DNA of 57,155 nt from Anaerolineales bacterium (GCA_016934715.1 JAFGSI010000022.1:1-57155), one strand, 5' to 3'; numbered from the stretch's first letter, positions 1-8,045 are shown. Translations and numbers: made by a program. Notes: generated from the sequence alone by a model not told the origin.

Positions 1-25
1 CTCAGGAGGCATGCCTGCCGGATCA

Positions 26-57
26 TCGTTGTGAGGGTCTATGGCTCCTCACAACGA
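26..57. other. 11-bp inverted repeat, role unknown
   Basis: Arms at 26-36 and 47-57 are perfect reverse complements (TCGTTGTGAGG / CCTCACAACGA) around a 10-nt loop. Neither side has a T-tract, so it is not a convincing intrinsic terminator. It sits just upstream of the Rhs relic and may be debris of a mobile or repeat region. Confidence 0.4.
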
Positions 58-100
58 AAACCACTCCCGCGAGGGGAACGGGGGGGGGTAATATAACTGA

Positions 101-499
101 TCTCGTATAATGCACTTCACGCAGCCGGATACCGTCGTTCCAAATCCAGGAGCCTCACAAGGCTGGAATAGATATGCCTACTCGTGAAATCCAATTCGTT
201 TTAATGATCCATCGGGACATATGAGCTGCAATGTTGTTACAAGTGGAAGAATATTATCAGAAGAAGATTGTCCCGAAGAAGCGCTCGATTATGGCCCTGG
301 TCCTGGGGAGCCACCTACTACTCAAGAACCTGAAGTAGATGAAACGAATAATCTTGAAATGGAAGACCTCGCAACTGGTTTATTGTCCTTGGTGGGTGAT
401 TTGGGGTTCTGGGATAAACTTCGAATATTGTTGCATATAGGCACGGTAAACCCCTATATTTGTAGAACTGAAACTGGGTATGTCAGGAATCTTGTGTAA
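101..499 (+). pseudogene. Rhs-repeat core C-terminal relic with variable tail
   Basis: The frame starting at 101 reads TQPDTVVPNPGASQGWNRYA, then YS, a TGA at 185-187, then NPIRFNDPSGH. This is the Rhs-associated core signature (DTIVPNP...NRYxYvxNNPxxxxDPSGH), with one codon lost and a stop where the NNP segment should join. Downstream of PSGH the open frame (ATG at 221) continues for 92 residues of unrelated acidic sequence, ending at 499. That is the usual place for a polymorphic toxin tail, but this tail is short and matches no toxin fold I recognise. The repeats upstream of the core are missing. The region is AT-richer than its surroundings. I infer a broken Rhs gene; an independent 92-aa gene starting at 221 is possible but has no clear RBS. 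Confidence 0.6.
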
Positions 500-580
500 A
501 GGGGAGTTCATGCTGGCCAACGGTCTTCGAAACGAATGGCAAGAGTGATAATCACCCACAAGCCGCCATTTTCGGAAATC

Positions 581-2557
581 CTACCGATCGGCAGAAACGG
601 CACAGCGGAATCCGGTGGACCAGTAGGCGTTGTCCATATAGCCCCACTCCCGGAAGGAGGAGCGATTCCAATCAGCGTCAACCATCCAGGAACCGCCGCG
701 CATGCCGCGGCCATCACCGGAACCCGGGCCGGAAGGATTGGAAGAAGGCGAACTGCGATAATATGATTCTTGGTACCAATCCTCCACCCACTCCCAGACG
801 TTGCCCGCCATGTCCAGCGCCCCGTACGGACTGGCCCCACCCGGATAGCGCCCGACCGGGGTCGTCCCACCCACCAATTCATCGAAGTTCAGCAGCCCAC
901 CCGTCGGAGCCGCACTACCCCACGGGTAAGTCCGGCCATCTGTGCCGCGGGCAGCCTTCTCCCATTCCGCCTCGGTTGGCAAACGGCGCCCGGCCCAGGC
1001 GCAATACGCCCGGGCATCGAGCCAGGACACCCGGACAACCGGGTGACTTCCCAATCCATCGAGGTCGCTGCCGGGTCCATCCGGCTGAAACCAGTATGCA
1101 CCCTGAGTTCTATCCCAGTTGAGGCCGTCGTAAGTCCATGACCAACCAAGCGACTCGGCGTCGGTAACGCGGCCGGTTTCGCTGACAAACCCGGTAAACA
1201 TCTCGTTGGTCACTTCCGTCCGGTCGATCCAGAAGGCATCCAGGTACACCTCATGGACCGGCTCCTCGTCCGCATAATGGCTGCTGCTTCCCATAGAAAA
1301 AGAGCCCTCCGGTACGTACACCAGAACCATGCCATCGACAGGCGATGTCATCGTGGAGCCGATCCCCGGCGCGGGGACAGAGGTCCAGGTCGCAGTCGGG
1401 TCAGGCAAAAGTTGTCCGACCGATGTATACTCAGGCTCCTGACTCGTACGACTATCGTTTTGATTGAAAACCACAATCAACACAACCGCTGAGATGCTGC
1501 AGACCGCACCGGCCAGAATGCCAAACCCCACAAGCCAGAGCCACCAGGGCCTTTTCGCCGGTAAAGACCGACTGGTGGAAAATATATCGCTTTCCGGAAC
1601 GTGGCTCTCCTCCTGCAGGTGGGTTAACTGCGAATCCTCCTGGTCCACCGTCGTCGAGGTGACCGCTGACACATCGACCTGCTCCAATACAACTGCGTCC
1701 ATCACGGGGCTCTCATCACCCTTGGACTGCGGGAGCAGCCCGGCGAGCGCCTTCTCGAAAGCGGCCATATCAGGATAGCGGTCTTCAAGCCGCTTCGAGA
1801 GCGCCTTGATCAGGATCTTCTCGACCTTCTCGGGCAGGTCCGGTACGAACTGCGCCGGGCGCGGCAGCGGCTCGGTCGTCTGCTTGATAGCGATCGCTAC
1901 CGGCGTGTCGGCAACATACGGTTTGTGCCCGGTGACCAGTTCGTAGAACACCACGCCCAGGGAATAGACATCCGACTGCGGAACTGTCTGCCCCGTCCAC
2001 TGCTCGGGGGCCATGTACTCAGGCGTTCCAACCCCCATCCCCGTACTGGTCAGGGAGACCGTCTCCGCATCGCTCTCCAGAATCTTCGCAATTCCGAAAT
2101 CCCCCAGCAACGGCCCCCCCACATGGGACATCAGAATGTTGGATGGCTTAACATCTCGATGGATGATGCCCTGCGCATGGGCAAAGGCCAGCGCCCCGGC
2201 GATCGGCAACAACAACCGGGCAGCATCCTGCCAGGGGATCGGTTTCCTGACCGCCTTGAGGGTCCGGCCCGGAACATATACCAGGACAAGATAAGGCGAA
2301 CCTTCGTATTCGCCGTAATCGAGCACTTTGAGAATGTTGGGATGCGACAGCCGCGCCAGGGCACGGGCTTCGCGCCCGAACCGGCTCAGGACCCGATCCA
2401 GCTGCTCGGAGGGGAAGGCGCTCTGCCGGATGACCTTGACCGCCACATCCCGCTCCAGGCGCGTGTCATAGGCCCGGTAGACAGTGGCCATTCCGCCTTC
2501 GCCTAACTGCTCGAGGATGTGGTAGCGACCCAGAGATTGTCCGATGAGATTTGCCAT
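581..2557 (-). CDS. Membrane Ser/Thr protein kinase with C-terminal FGE-sulfatase ectodomain (gene A)
   Basis: 658 aa. The Hanks-type kinase domain spans about residues 11-275: glycine loop GEGGMA, Lys41 in VAVKV, catalytic loop HRDVKPSN with Asp135, DFG at 153-155 and an APEQ motif. An acidic linker leads to one TM segment at about 338-364. From about residue 408 the outside part is a formylglycine-generating-enzyme-like (SUMF1, C-type-lectin-like) domain with [42 protein letters not shown] and GFRC. It is probably a receptor kinase with the kinase inside and the FGE fold outside; a sulfatase-activating role is unlikely in this architecture. It is almost identical to gene E at 22.4-24.4 kb, and their differences cluster in the last 30 residues. 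The start ATG follows the truncated RT fragment and has no good Shine-Dalgarno sequence. Confidence 0.93.
   Translation of the reverse strand: MANLIGQSLGRYHILEQLGEGGMATVYRAYDTRLERDVAVKVIRQSAFPSEQLDRVLSRFGREARALARLSHPNILKVLDYGEYEGSPYLVLVYVPGRTLKAVRKPIPWQDAARLLLPIAGALAFAHAQGIIHRDVKPSNILMSHVGGPLLGDFGIAKILESDAETVSLTSTGMGVGTPEYMAPEQWTGQTVPQSDVYSLGVVFYELVTGHKPYVADTPVAIAIKQTTEPLPRPAQFVPDLPEKVEKILIKALSKRLEDRYPDMAAFEKALAGLLPQSKGDESPVMDAVVLEQVDVSAVTSTTVDQEDSQLTHLQEESHVPESDIFSTSRSLPAKRPWWLWLVGFGILAGAVCSISAVVLIVVFNQNDSRTSQEPEYTSVGQLLPDPTATWTSVPAPGIGSTMTSPVDGMVLVYVPEGSFSMGSSSHYADEEPVHEVYLDAFWIDRTEVTNEMFTGFVSETGRVTDAESLGWSWTYDGLNWDRTQGAYWFQPDGPGSDLDGLGSHPVVRVSWLDARAYCAWAGRRLPTEAEWEKAARGTDGRTYPWGSAAPTGGLLNFDELVGGTTPVGRYPGGASPYGALDMAGNVWEWVEDWYQESYYRSSPSSNPSGPGSGDGRGMRGGSWMVDADWNRSSFREWGYMDNAYWSTGFRCAVSADR
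602..697 (-). other. C-terminal hypervariable segment of gene A (VR-like)
   Basis: This is the segment from GGSW to GFRC at the end of the FGE domain, where DGR target proteins carry their variable region. Compared with gene E (22376-22471), six of about 28 codons differ, while the preceding 50 residues (GASPYG to GGSW) differ once. Three of the six codons (GTT/ACT, TCC/GCC, ATG/GCG) change only at positions 1 and 2, but others change at position 3. The DGR signature is therefore weaker than in B, C and D. Confidence 0.4.
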
Positions 2558-2596
2558 GAAAGGTTTCTGATAAGTTGGATATTTTCCGATCTGACT

Positions 2597-2745
2597 CCAG
2601 TTTCGACCAAATTCTTTTCCAGGTCGTATTCAAACGCCGCGGCCGCCGGTCGGTAGCGCTTGCCGCGCGCTGCCGACCGGTAGGCCGCCCACAGATTCAA
2701 TGGGTGTACCACTTGATCGTACAGATCGAAGTACTTTTTTCCCAT
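2597..2745 (-). pseudogene. Truncated reverse transcriptase N-terminus (DGR/group II-type)
   Basis: The ATG at 2745 opens a frame beginning MGKKYFDLYDQVVHPLNLW, with AAYRSAARGKRYRP and AAFEYDLEKNLVE further on. I recognise this as the N-terminus of DGR-type reverse transcriptases (compare the Bordetella phage RT start MGKRHRNLIDQI, then DAYRK and GKR). After about 50 codons the homology stops, and the frame runs into the upstream region and start of kinase gene A, ending at 2503. The catalytic palm domain (YxDD) is absent, so no RT activity can come from this copy. It lies 62 nt downstream of the variable 3' end of gene B, the place an RT takes in a VR-(TR)-RT cassette. I infer that recombination replaced the RT body with gene A. 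Confidence 0.65.
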
Positions 2746-2807
2746 AACGCGCGCTTCAGAAGATCAGAAGAACAGAAAACAGAAGTCCAGAACGAAGGTG
2801 AGCCCCC

Positions 2808-4829
2808 TTACGGGGATGCTTCGCTACGGGCACAACGAAAGCCGAAGCGGTAGTCGGCAGCCGAAGGATCGCCCCAGTAGCGGTAGGCCGCGCGCAGGCT
2901 GATCCCGTTGCCATTCCACGAGCCGCCCCGCAGCACCCGATACGTGCCGGAGGCCGGTCCAGTCGGGTTGCGCTCCGGCGAACTGGCGTAGTAGGTCTCG
3001 CCGGACCAGTCCGCCACCCACTCCCACACGTTCCCAGCCATGTCCAGTGCCCCGTACGGACTGGCACCAGCCGGGTACGTCCCCACCCGCTCGGTGTCGC
3101 CAACACGATCGCCGTAATTGGCCGGGGCCGGGTACACCACCACCCGCCCGGTGTCGCTAACAATACCGCCGTAATTGGCCGGGACGGTAGTATGAAATGT
3201 ATCCCCCCACGGATAGATTCTCGCGTCCGTCCCGCGCGCCGCCTTCTCCCACTCCGCCTCTGTCAGCAGCCGCCCCCCCGCCCACGCGCAGTAGGCCTGA
3301 GCATCGTTCCAGTCCACATTGATCACCGGGTAGTCTGCATACTCCGGATTCCCGTAGTAGCGTGAACGCGTGCTTGATCTGGCGCTGGACGGCGGCTCAC
3401 AGGACCCCTCCGCCACACACAGGGCGTACATCCCGTTCGTCACCTCGGTCCGATCGATCCAGTAGGCATCCAGATAGACCGTGTGCACCGGCTCCTCTTC
3501 GGTAAAATAACTACGCGAGCAATAAATTAAAAACCGGTTGCACATCACCAACGACGCACCCGCATCCATCCCCATCGTGAACTCCCCCGCCGGCACATAC
3601 ACCATCTCCATCCCGTCCACCGGACGCCTCCAGGTCAAGCCGATGCCTGGAGTGGGCGTGAAGGTCATCGTCGGGGTCAGAGTGCGGGTTGGCGTGCGCG
3701 TCGCGGTCGCGGTAGCAGTCGCGGTCGCCAGCCCCGCCAGAGGACCCTGGCCCCTGGTCCCCAGGAGCAGCAACCCGATCCCGAGCGCCAGCCCCAGACC
3801 TGCCGCCAGCAGCCCGCCCAGCCCCGCCGCCCATGGTTCCCAGGCACGCTTTCCCCGCTCTGGATTTCTTGAAGCTGCCCCATCCGCCTTTGCCGGACGG
3901 GCCGCTGCGACCGCCTCGTCCCGCCTGGACCCCGCCGCAGCCTGCGCCGCCTTCGGTTTCTCTCTCTTCCTGCCTGGCGCAGCAGGCTGTCCCCCACCCA
4001 CCGGTAGTCCCTCCAGGGCTGCCGCAACCTCACCCATATTCTGGTAGCGGTCCTCCGGCCGCCTGGCCAGCGCCTTCAGCAGCACCTTCTCGACTGCATC
4101 TGGCAGGTCCGCCACGAACTGCGTCGGCCGCGGCAGCGGATCGGTCGCCTGCTTGACGATGATCGAGGCCGGCGTGTCCACCGCATACGGCTTGCGCCCG
4201 GCCACCATCTCGTACAGCACCACCCCCAGGGCATACACATCCGTCCCTGGACCCACCTGTCCCTGGAACTGCTCCGGCGCCATGTACTCCGGCGTCCCCA
4301 CTCCCACTCCCGTCCCCGTCAGGTCCACGGTGGCTTCCGTATCCGTCAGGATCTTGGCGATCCCGAAATCGGTCAGCAGCGGGTCGCCGTCTTCGGTGAT
4401 CAGAATATTGGACGGTTTACCATCCCGGTGGATCACCCCCTGCTCATGGGCGTACGCCAGCGCCCGCACCACCGGCAACAAGATCCGCACCGCCTCCCGC
4501 CAGGGGATCGGCTTCCCCAGCCGGGCTTTCAGCGTCCCTCCGGGTAGATACGGCATCACCAGGTAAGGCGCACCCTCATGCTCACCGTAGTCAGATACCT
4601 GGACGATATTGGGGTGCGTCAGGCGCGCCAGGGCCTTGGCCTCCCGTTCGAAGCGCTTGAGGGTCCGGGCCATCGTCTCGATCGTCAGCCGCTCAGTGCG
4701 GATGACCTTGACCGCCACCTCCCGCTCCAGGCGGGTGTCGTAGGCCTTGTAAACGACCGCCATCCCACCCTCGCCCAGAGGCTCGAGAATGTGATAGCGT
4801 CCCAGGGATTGGCCAATGAGATTCGACAT
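2808..4829 (-). CDS. Membrane Ser/Thr protein kinase with DGR-type variable FGE ectodomain (gene B)
   Basis: 673 aa. Kinase domain at about 11-275 with GEGGMA and VAVKV; the catalytic loop reads HRDGKPSN (Gly for the usual Val, catalytic Asp and Lys kept), then DFG and APEQ. A Pro/Ala/Lys-rich juxtamembrane region precedes one TM at about 332-356. A Thr/Pro/Ala repeat-like linker (TATATATATRTPTRTLTP) follows, then an FGE domain from about residue 405 with [34 protein letters not shown] and RVLRGGSW. The last 24 codons before GFRC form a variable region. A -10-like TATACT and an AGAGG Shine-Dalgarno lie just upstream of the ATG, so it may have its own promoter. The RT fragment follows directly. 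Likely role: a sensor kinase whose ligand-binding surface has been diversified. The ligand is unknown. Confidence 0.93.
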   Translation of the reverse strand: MSNLIGQSLGRYHILEPLGEGGMAVVYKAYDTRLEREVAVKVIRTERLTIETMARTLKRFEREAKALARLTHPNIVQVSDYGEHEGAPYLVMPYLPGGTLKARLGKPIPWREAVRILLPVVRALAYAHEQGVIHRDGKPSNILITEDGDPLLTDFGIAKILTDTEATVDLTGTGVGVGTPEYMAPEQFQGQVGPGTDVYALGVVLYEMVAGRKPYAVDTPASIIVKQATDPLPRPTQFVADLPDAVEKVLLKALARRPEDRYQNMGEVAAALEGLPVGGGQPAAPGRKREKPKAAQAAAGSRRDEAVAAARPAKADGAASRNPERGKRAWEPWAAGLGGLLAAGLGLALGIGLLLLGTRGQGPLAGLATATATATATRTPTRTLTPTMTFTPTPGIGLTWRRPVDGMEMVYVPAGEFTMGMDAGASLVMCNRFLIYCSRSYFTEEEPVHTVYLDAYWIDRTEVTNGMYALCVAEGSCEPPSSARSSTRSRYYGNPEYADYPVINVDWNDAQAYCAWAGGRLLTEAEWEKAARGTDARIYPWGDTFHTTVPANYGGIVSDTGRVVVYPAPANYGDRVGDTERVGTYPAGASPYGALDMAGNVWEWVADWSGETYYASSPERNPTGPASGTYRVLRGGSWNGNGISLRAAYRYWGDPSAADYRFGFRCARSEASP
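2832..2939 (-). other. Putative DGR variable region of gene B
   Basis: This covers the 24 codons between GGSW and GFR plus flanks. Aligned without gaps to gene C, 12 of 24 codons encode different residues, with 18 differences at codon positions 1 or 2 and only two at position 3. Most variable codons end in C (NNC), as expected if the template carries AAC. One column reads TGG/GGG/CGG in B/C/D, as expected from a template AGG. A hairpin (CCCC-GTAA-GGGG on the coding strand, 2804-2815) overlaps the stop codon. Some characterised DGR targets carry such a hairpin just past the VR. Confidence 0.7.
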
Positions 4830-4845
4830 AAATACCTCTGCAAAG

Positions 4846-4851
4846 AGTATA
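4846..4851 (-). promoter_or_regulatory. -10-like box upstream of gene B
   Basis: TATACT on the minus strand lies 16 nt before the ATG of gene B, with AGAGG between them. The same arrangement (TATACT, short leader, purine-rich SD, ATG) occurs upstream of gene D at 22281-22286. No clear -35 box is visible. Confidence 0.35.
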
Positions 4852-5346
4852 CACGAATTCGAATTCGGGGAATAAGCCGGTTGGCAAAAGATTTTCCTGG
4901 CCGGTGGCTAGGAAATGAAAAGCAACATCCACTCTCCCGCCCCATATGCCGGTAGATGCCAGCCTCGTATCCTCACCCAATCAACAACCCCGTTTCTGGC
5001 ATTCTTATCGCCCGCCGTCGGACCGCAGGGCTGCGAAAATCAGGAGCTTGTAAAATTTCCTGGAACCCGAGAGCAAGTCTCTCGGGTTCCAGGGCTGTAC
5101 ATAGAAGGATGGATGAACACAAGGGGAGCCAACTCCCCGGCACACCCCTGGGCCGCAGGTTGTCTGCGGCCCACAAGTGTGTCTCCGTCGTTTTGATGGA
5201 GAGGCGCATTCGTCAGCGGTCGATCTTATCGACCGGGAAACGAAAACAGCATTCGGGGGAAATCCTCACAGAAAAGACCAGGCCGCTTGTTCCAGCCTGG
5301 TCCCTGCGCGGCCGCCGCGGAAGGCGTGCAGAAATCACTCACAGAA
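4852..5346. other. Gene-poor, hairpin-rich interval
   Basis: I find no convincing gene here. The interval holds three perfect inverted repeats: 5059-5073/5079-5093 (15-bp stem, 5-nt loop), 5149-5158/5164-5173 (10-bp stem, 5-nt loop) and 5217-5224/5228-5235 (8-bp stem, 3-nt loop). Read on the minus strand, the first is followed by AAATTTT and could be a weak terminator. The other two lack T-tracts. An uncharacterised structured RNA or degraded mobile-element ends are possible. Short open frames here show no coding character. Confidence 0.4.
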
Positions 5347-5499
5347 ACGAAAGGAGGTCGCCAAGACGAAGATCGAACCCAAAATCAATCTGGAAAAAAC
5401 CAGCAAGGGGAAAAAAGCGTCGTCATCAGCTGCGCCGTCACGCTCACCGCAGCACTCCTGCTGGCACTCATCGCTGCGATCCTGAAACTCCTGCTGTAG
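5347..5499 (+). pseudogene. Possible small single-TM protein, frame-disrupted
   Basis: A strong Shine-Dalgarno (AAAGGAGG, 5349-5356) is followed by a basic stretch (AKTKIEPKINLEKTSKGKK) in one frame. A hydrophobic segment (VVISCAVTLTAALLLALIAA) continues in another frame to a TAG at 5497-5499. Joining them needs one frameshift near the GGGGAAAAAA run, and no standard start codon sits at the proper distance from the SD. It could be a decayed small membrane protein, or the basic part could be chance. No function is suggested. Confidence 0.25.
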
Positions 5500-5500
5500 C

Positions 5501-5527
5501 AAAAACCCCTGGCCGCGGCGGCCGGGG
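5501..5527 (-). terminator. Rho-independent terminator for the HExxH membrane gene
   Basis: Read on the minus strand, a GC stem (CCCC + GGCC pairing GGCC + GGGG, one bulged base) is followed at once by TTTTTG. It begins a few bases past the stop codon of the gene at 5535-5933. Confidence 0.75.
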
Positions 5528-5534
5528 GCTCATC

Positions 5535-5933
5535 CTACGTTTCTTTCAGCAGGGCCCAGGCGCTTCTCAAGTCATACCAGCAGGCCACAAGCCAGCCGCC
5601 TGCCAGCCCCACCAACAGATCGCCCACGGTATTCACCCACCGCGGGCCGGAGCAGAATGCCAGCACAAGCGCGGCCGCTATTCCCACCACACCCACCGCG
5701 GCCGGTGCCAGGCCGATGACCTGCAGCTTCCAGTTCGGGCAGGACTCATCGACGATCACATGCTGGCAGGTGAAGTCCAGCACCTTGATCCCGACCAGCC
5801 GGGCGGCAAGGTAGTGAAAGATCTCGTGCAGGTAGCCCAGCTTCAGCAGGAAGCACAGACGTGGATGGGCCTCGAAGAACCTGCTGGTCCGCTGCACATC
5901 TTTCTCGAAGAACCGGCCCAAAGATGAAAGCAT
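5535..5933 (-). CDS. Small membrane protein with HExxH motif (metalloprotease-like)
   Basis: 132 aa. HEIFH at about residues 36-40 sits in a moderately hydrophobic helix (LGYLHEIFHYLAARLVGI). Two strongly hydrophobic segments follow, at about 72-92 and 104-122. An HExxH in or next to a membrane helix resembles site-2-protease (M50) or DUF3267-type proteins. However, it is much shorter than M50 proteases and I see no DG or NPDG third-ligand motif, so activity is uncertain. The gene stands alone, with a TATACT box six bases upstream of the ATG, which implies a leaderless transcript, and a strong terminator behind it. Confidence 0.7.
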   Translation of the reverse strand: MLSSLGRFFEKDVQRTSRFFEAHPRLCFLLKLGYLHEIFHYLAARLVGIKVLDFTCQHVIVDESCPNWKLQVIGLAPAAVGVVGIAAALVLAFCSGPRWVNTVGDLLVGLAGGWLVACWYDLRSAWALLKET

Positions 5934-5939
5934 GAATCC

Positions 5940-5945
5940 AGTATA
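5940..5945 (-). promoter_or_regulatory. -10 box of a probable leaderless transcript
   Basis: TATACT on the minus strand ends 6 nt before the ATG at 5933, so transcription would begin at or within a base or two of the start codon. There is no Shine-Dalgarno sequence in this space. Confidence 0.45.
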
Positions 5946-6070
5946 TCACAAATCGGGCCAAAGAGAACATCTGTTCTTTGACCCCAAAAGGTCAATCCCG
6001 CCTGTCCGTACCCCAGGGAAGCAGGATTTCCTGGAAAGGCGTATCCCCCGCCCCGCCGCAGCCGTAGAAC

Positions 6071-6106
6071 GATCGGAGCGCAGGGCGAGATCCCTGCGCT
6101 CCGATC
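6071..6106 (-). terminator. Strong stem-loop after the ABC operon
   Basis: A perfect 15-bp stem (6071-6085 with 6092-6106) surrounds a 6-nt loop, 18 nt past the stop of the ABC ATPase gene. The T-tract on the minus strand is poor (CGTTCT), so termination may be partial. Its GAGCGCAG core also appears in the terminator at 9563-9590. Confidence 0.55.
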
Positions 6107-6124
6107 TGATTCAGACTGCCAGAC

Positions 6125-6868
6125 CTATCCCAGTTCCAGCTCGAGCAGCTGTCCGAGGACCTGGTGGGTATCCAGGTCTCCCTGCAGGCGGGTCTCGCCA
6201 CGGATGCGGCCGTCGCGCAGCACCAGCACCCGATCGGCGTAGGAGGCGGCCCGGAAGTCGTGGGTGACGATGATCACGGTCTGGCCGTCCTGGCTGCAGA
6301 CCGCTCGCAGCAGTTCCAGGATGCCGGTCCCGGTCCGGGAGTCGAGGTTGCCGGTCGGTTCGTCGGCCAGCAGCAACCGCGGCCGGTTGGCCAGGGCCCG
6401 GGCGATGGCCACCCGCTGGCGTTCGCCGCCCGAGAGGTGACGCGGCAGGTGCCGCGCCCGCTGTGTCAGGCCGACCTTGGCGAGCAGGTCGCCCGTCCGC
6501 TGACGGCGTTCCCGGCGCGGCACCCCGCCCAGGCGCATGGCGATCTCGATATTCTCGTAGACGTTCAGAGTCGGCATCAGGTTGAAGGTCTGGAAGACGA
6601 AGCCGATCTTGCTGGCCCGCAGGTCGGTGCGCTGACCGTCACCCAGCCGGGCCAGGTCCTGACCTTCAAAGAGCACTTCCCCCTGGCTGGCCCGGTCCAT
6701 CGCCCCAAGCATGTGCAGCAGGCTGGACTTGCCGCTGCCCGACGGCCCGACGATGGCGACGAACTCTCCGGCCTGCACGGCCAGGCTGATGCCGCGCACC
6801 GCCTCGACCGTCATCCCGTTCAACCCGAAAACCCTGTGGACGTTCCTGGTTTCAATGATCGTGGACAT
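6125..6868 (-). CDS. ABC transporter ATP-binding protein (MacB/LolD type)
   Basis: 247 aa. Walker [10 protein letters not shown] at about 40-48, Q-loop in [10 protein letters not shown], signature LSGGERQR, Walker [13 protein letters not shown] and the switch His in VTHDFR. The LolD/MacB/FtsE-like subgroup is clear from the [13 protein letters not shown] region and the [10 protein letters not shown] motif. It powers the FtsX-type permease encoded 10 nt upstream. The pair belongs to the MacB family, which moves lipoproteins, peptides or antibiotics across or out of the membrane; the substrate cannot be told. The start is supported by AGGAAG nine bases upstream. It lies downstream of padR, probably in the same transcript. 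Confidence 0.95.
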   Translation of the reverse strand: MSTIIETRNVHRVFGLNGMTVEAVRGISLAVQAGEFVAIVGPSGSGKSSLLHMLGAMDRASQGEVLFEGQDLARLGDGQRTDLRASKIGFVFQTFNLMPTLNVYENIEIAMRLGGVPRRERRQRTGDLLAKVGLTQRARHLPRHLSGGERQRVAIARALANRPRLLLADEPTGNLDSRTGTGILELLRAVCSQDGQTVIIVTHDFRAASYADRVLVLRDGRIRGETRLQGDLDTHQVLGQLLELELG

Positions 6869-6878
6869 GTTCTCTTCC

Positions 6879-8033
6879 TTACTCGTAGCGCAGTGATTCG
6901 AGCGGGTCGACCCGCATGGCCTGCAGGGCCGGCAGCAGGGAGGCCAGGACCCCGATCGCGATCGCGATGCCGAAACTGCGCAGCCATTCCAGCAGGATCT
7001 CGGACGGGTAGAACGACCCCCAGGCCAGCTGGTTCATTCCGATCGAGGCCGGCAGGGCCAGGATCACGCCGATCAGGCTGATGATCAACGACTCGGTGAC
7101 GATCATCCCCAAAATGACCCGCTTGCGGGCGCCGATGGCCCGCAGGGTGCCGATCTCGCGCCGGCGTTCCATCACCGCCACCACCATGACGATCATGATC
7201 ACCACGATCGCCACCAGGATGATCGTGGTGTTGATGGCGTTGAAGAACAGGCGCATGTTGGCATACATCTCTTCGACATTCTGGGCGAGTTCCTCCTGGC
7301 CGGTGACGCTCAGGGCCGGGTAGGTCGTCTCGACCCAGGTCCGCATCGCTGCGACCCCCCCGACCTCCCGGGCGGTCAGGATCACCGCCGAGACGGTACC
7401 CTGGCGGTCGAAGACCCGCTGGGCCGTCTCCAGCGGCAGCAGCACCGCGCTGGCGAACAGGGTCGGTGTCGGTTCGAGAAGCCCGATGACGGTGAAGGTT
7501 TCGCCGGCGATCACGATCGTCTCCCCGACCGTCGCCATTTCCCCCTCCCGCGAGCCGTAATGCAAAGCCGCGTCGCGGCCGAGGATCACGTCCCGCTCCC
7601 CGCGCAGAACGGCGGCCCCGTCCGACACCGCAAAGGTGCCCAGGAAGGCCCCTTCATGCCCGGGCTGGATCCCAACCGCGATGACCAGCGGCGGCGAGAA
7701 CGGCCGCAGCGAACGCTCGACCGTCACAAAGAGGGCCAGCGAGCTGGTCTGCGGGTCAACCCCCTCCCCTCCAAGCAGCTCCTGGGCCATCTCGGTGTCG
7801 ATGCTGCTGGAGGACGAGGGGAAATCCTCGCTGATCAGGTCGCCCGAGACCAGGCGCTGGACGTAGACCTTGCCGCCAAACGCCAGCAGGCGGCCCTGCA
7901 GATCTTCGTCGTACCAGCGCATGATCGAGCCGATGCTCAGGTACAACTGGACGGCGACCACGATGCCCAGGATCGTCAGGATCGTGCGCAGGCGGCGCTG
8001 CCACAGGTTTTTGAAAGCGATATCGATCAACAT
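6879..8033 (-). CDS. ABC transporter permease, FtsX/MacB family
   Basis: 384 aa. An N-terminal cytoplasmic stretch and TM1 (ILTILGIVVAVQLYLSIGS) precede a large extracytoplasmic MacB-periplasmic-core-like domain at about 45-260. Three C-terminal TM segments carry the FtsX motif (VMERRREIGTLRAIGARK, then the final LPALQAMRVDPLESLRYE). This is the full 4-TM MacB topology. Genes padR, permease and ATPase are spaced by 12 and 10 nt, so they form an operon. The start has AGGAGAAAGAGAAC directly upstream. Regulation is probably by the PadR protein encoded first in the operon. Confidence 0.93.
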   Translation of the reverse strand: MLIDIAFKNLWQRRLRTILTILGIVVAVQLYLSIGSIMRWYDEDLQGRLLAFGGKVYVQRLVSGDLISEDFPSSSSSIDTEMAQELLGGEGVDPQTSSLALFVTVERSLRPFSPPLVIAVGIQPGHEGAFLGTFAVSDGAAVLRGERDVILGRDAALHYGSREGEMATVGETIVIAGETFTVIGLLEPTPTLFASAVLLPLETAQRVFDRQGTVSAVILTAREVGGVAAMRTWVETTYPALSVTGQEELAQNVEEMYANMRLFFNAINTTIILVAIVVIMIVMVVAVMERRREIGTLRAIGARKRVILGMIVTESLIISLIGVILALPASIGMNQLAWGSFYPSEILLEWLRSFGIAIAIGVLASLLPALQAMRVDPLESLRYE

Positions 8034-8045
8034 GTTCTCTTTCTC

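Noticed and set aside
185-187. In-frame TGA in the Rhs core as a recoding site
   Set aside because: One codon of the NNP motif is also missing and the upstream part of the gene is absent, so simple decay explains it.
2746-2831. DGR template repeat between gene B and the RT fragment
   Set aside because: Only 62 nt lie between the stop and the RT start, with no adenine-rich copy of the VR. I also saw no run of AAC codons elsewhere in the window that could be a TR.
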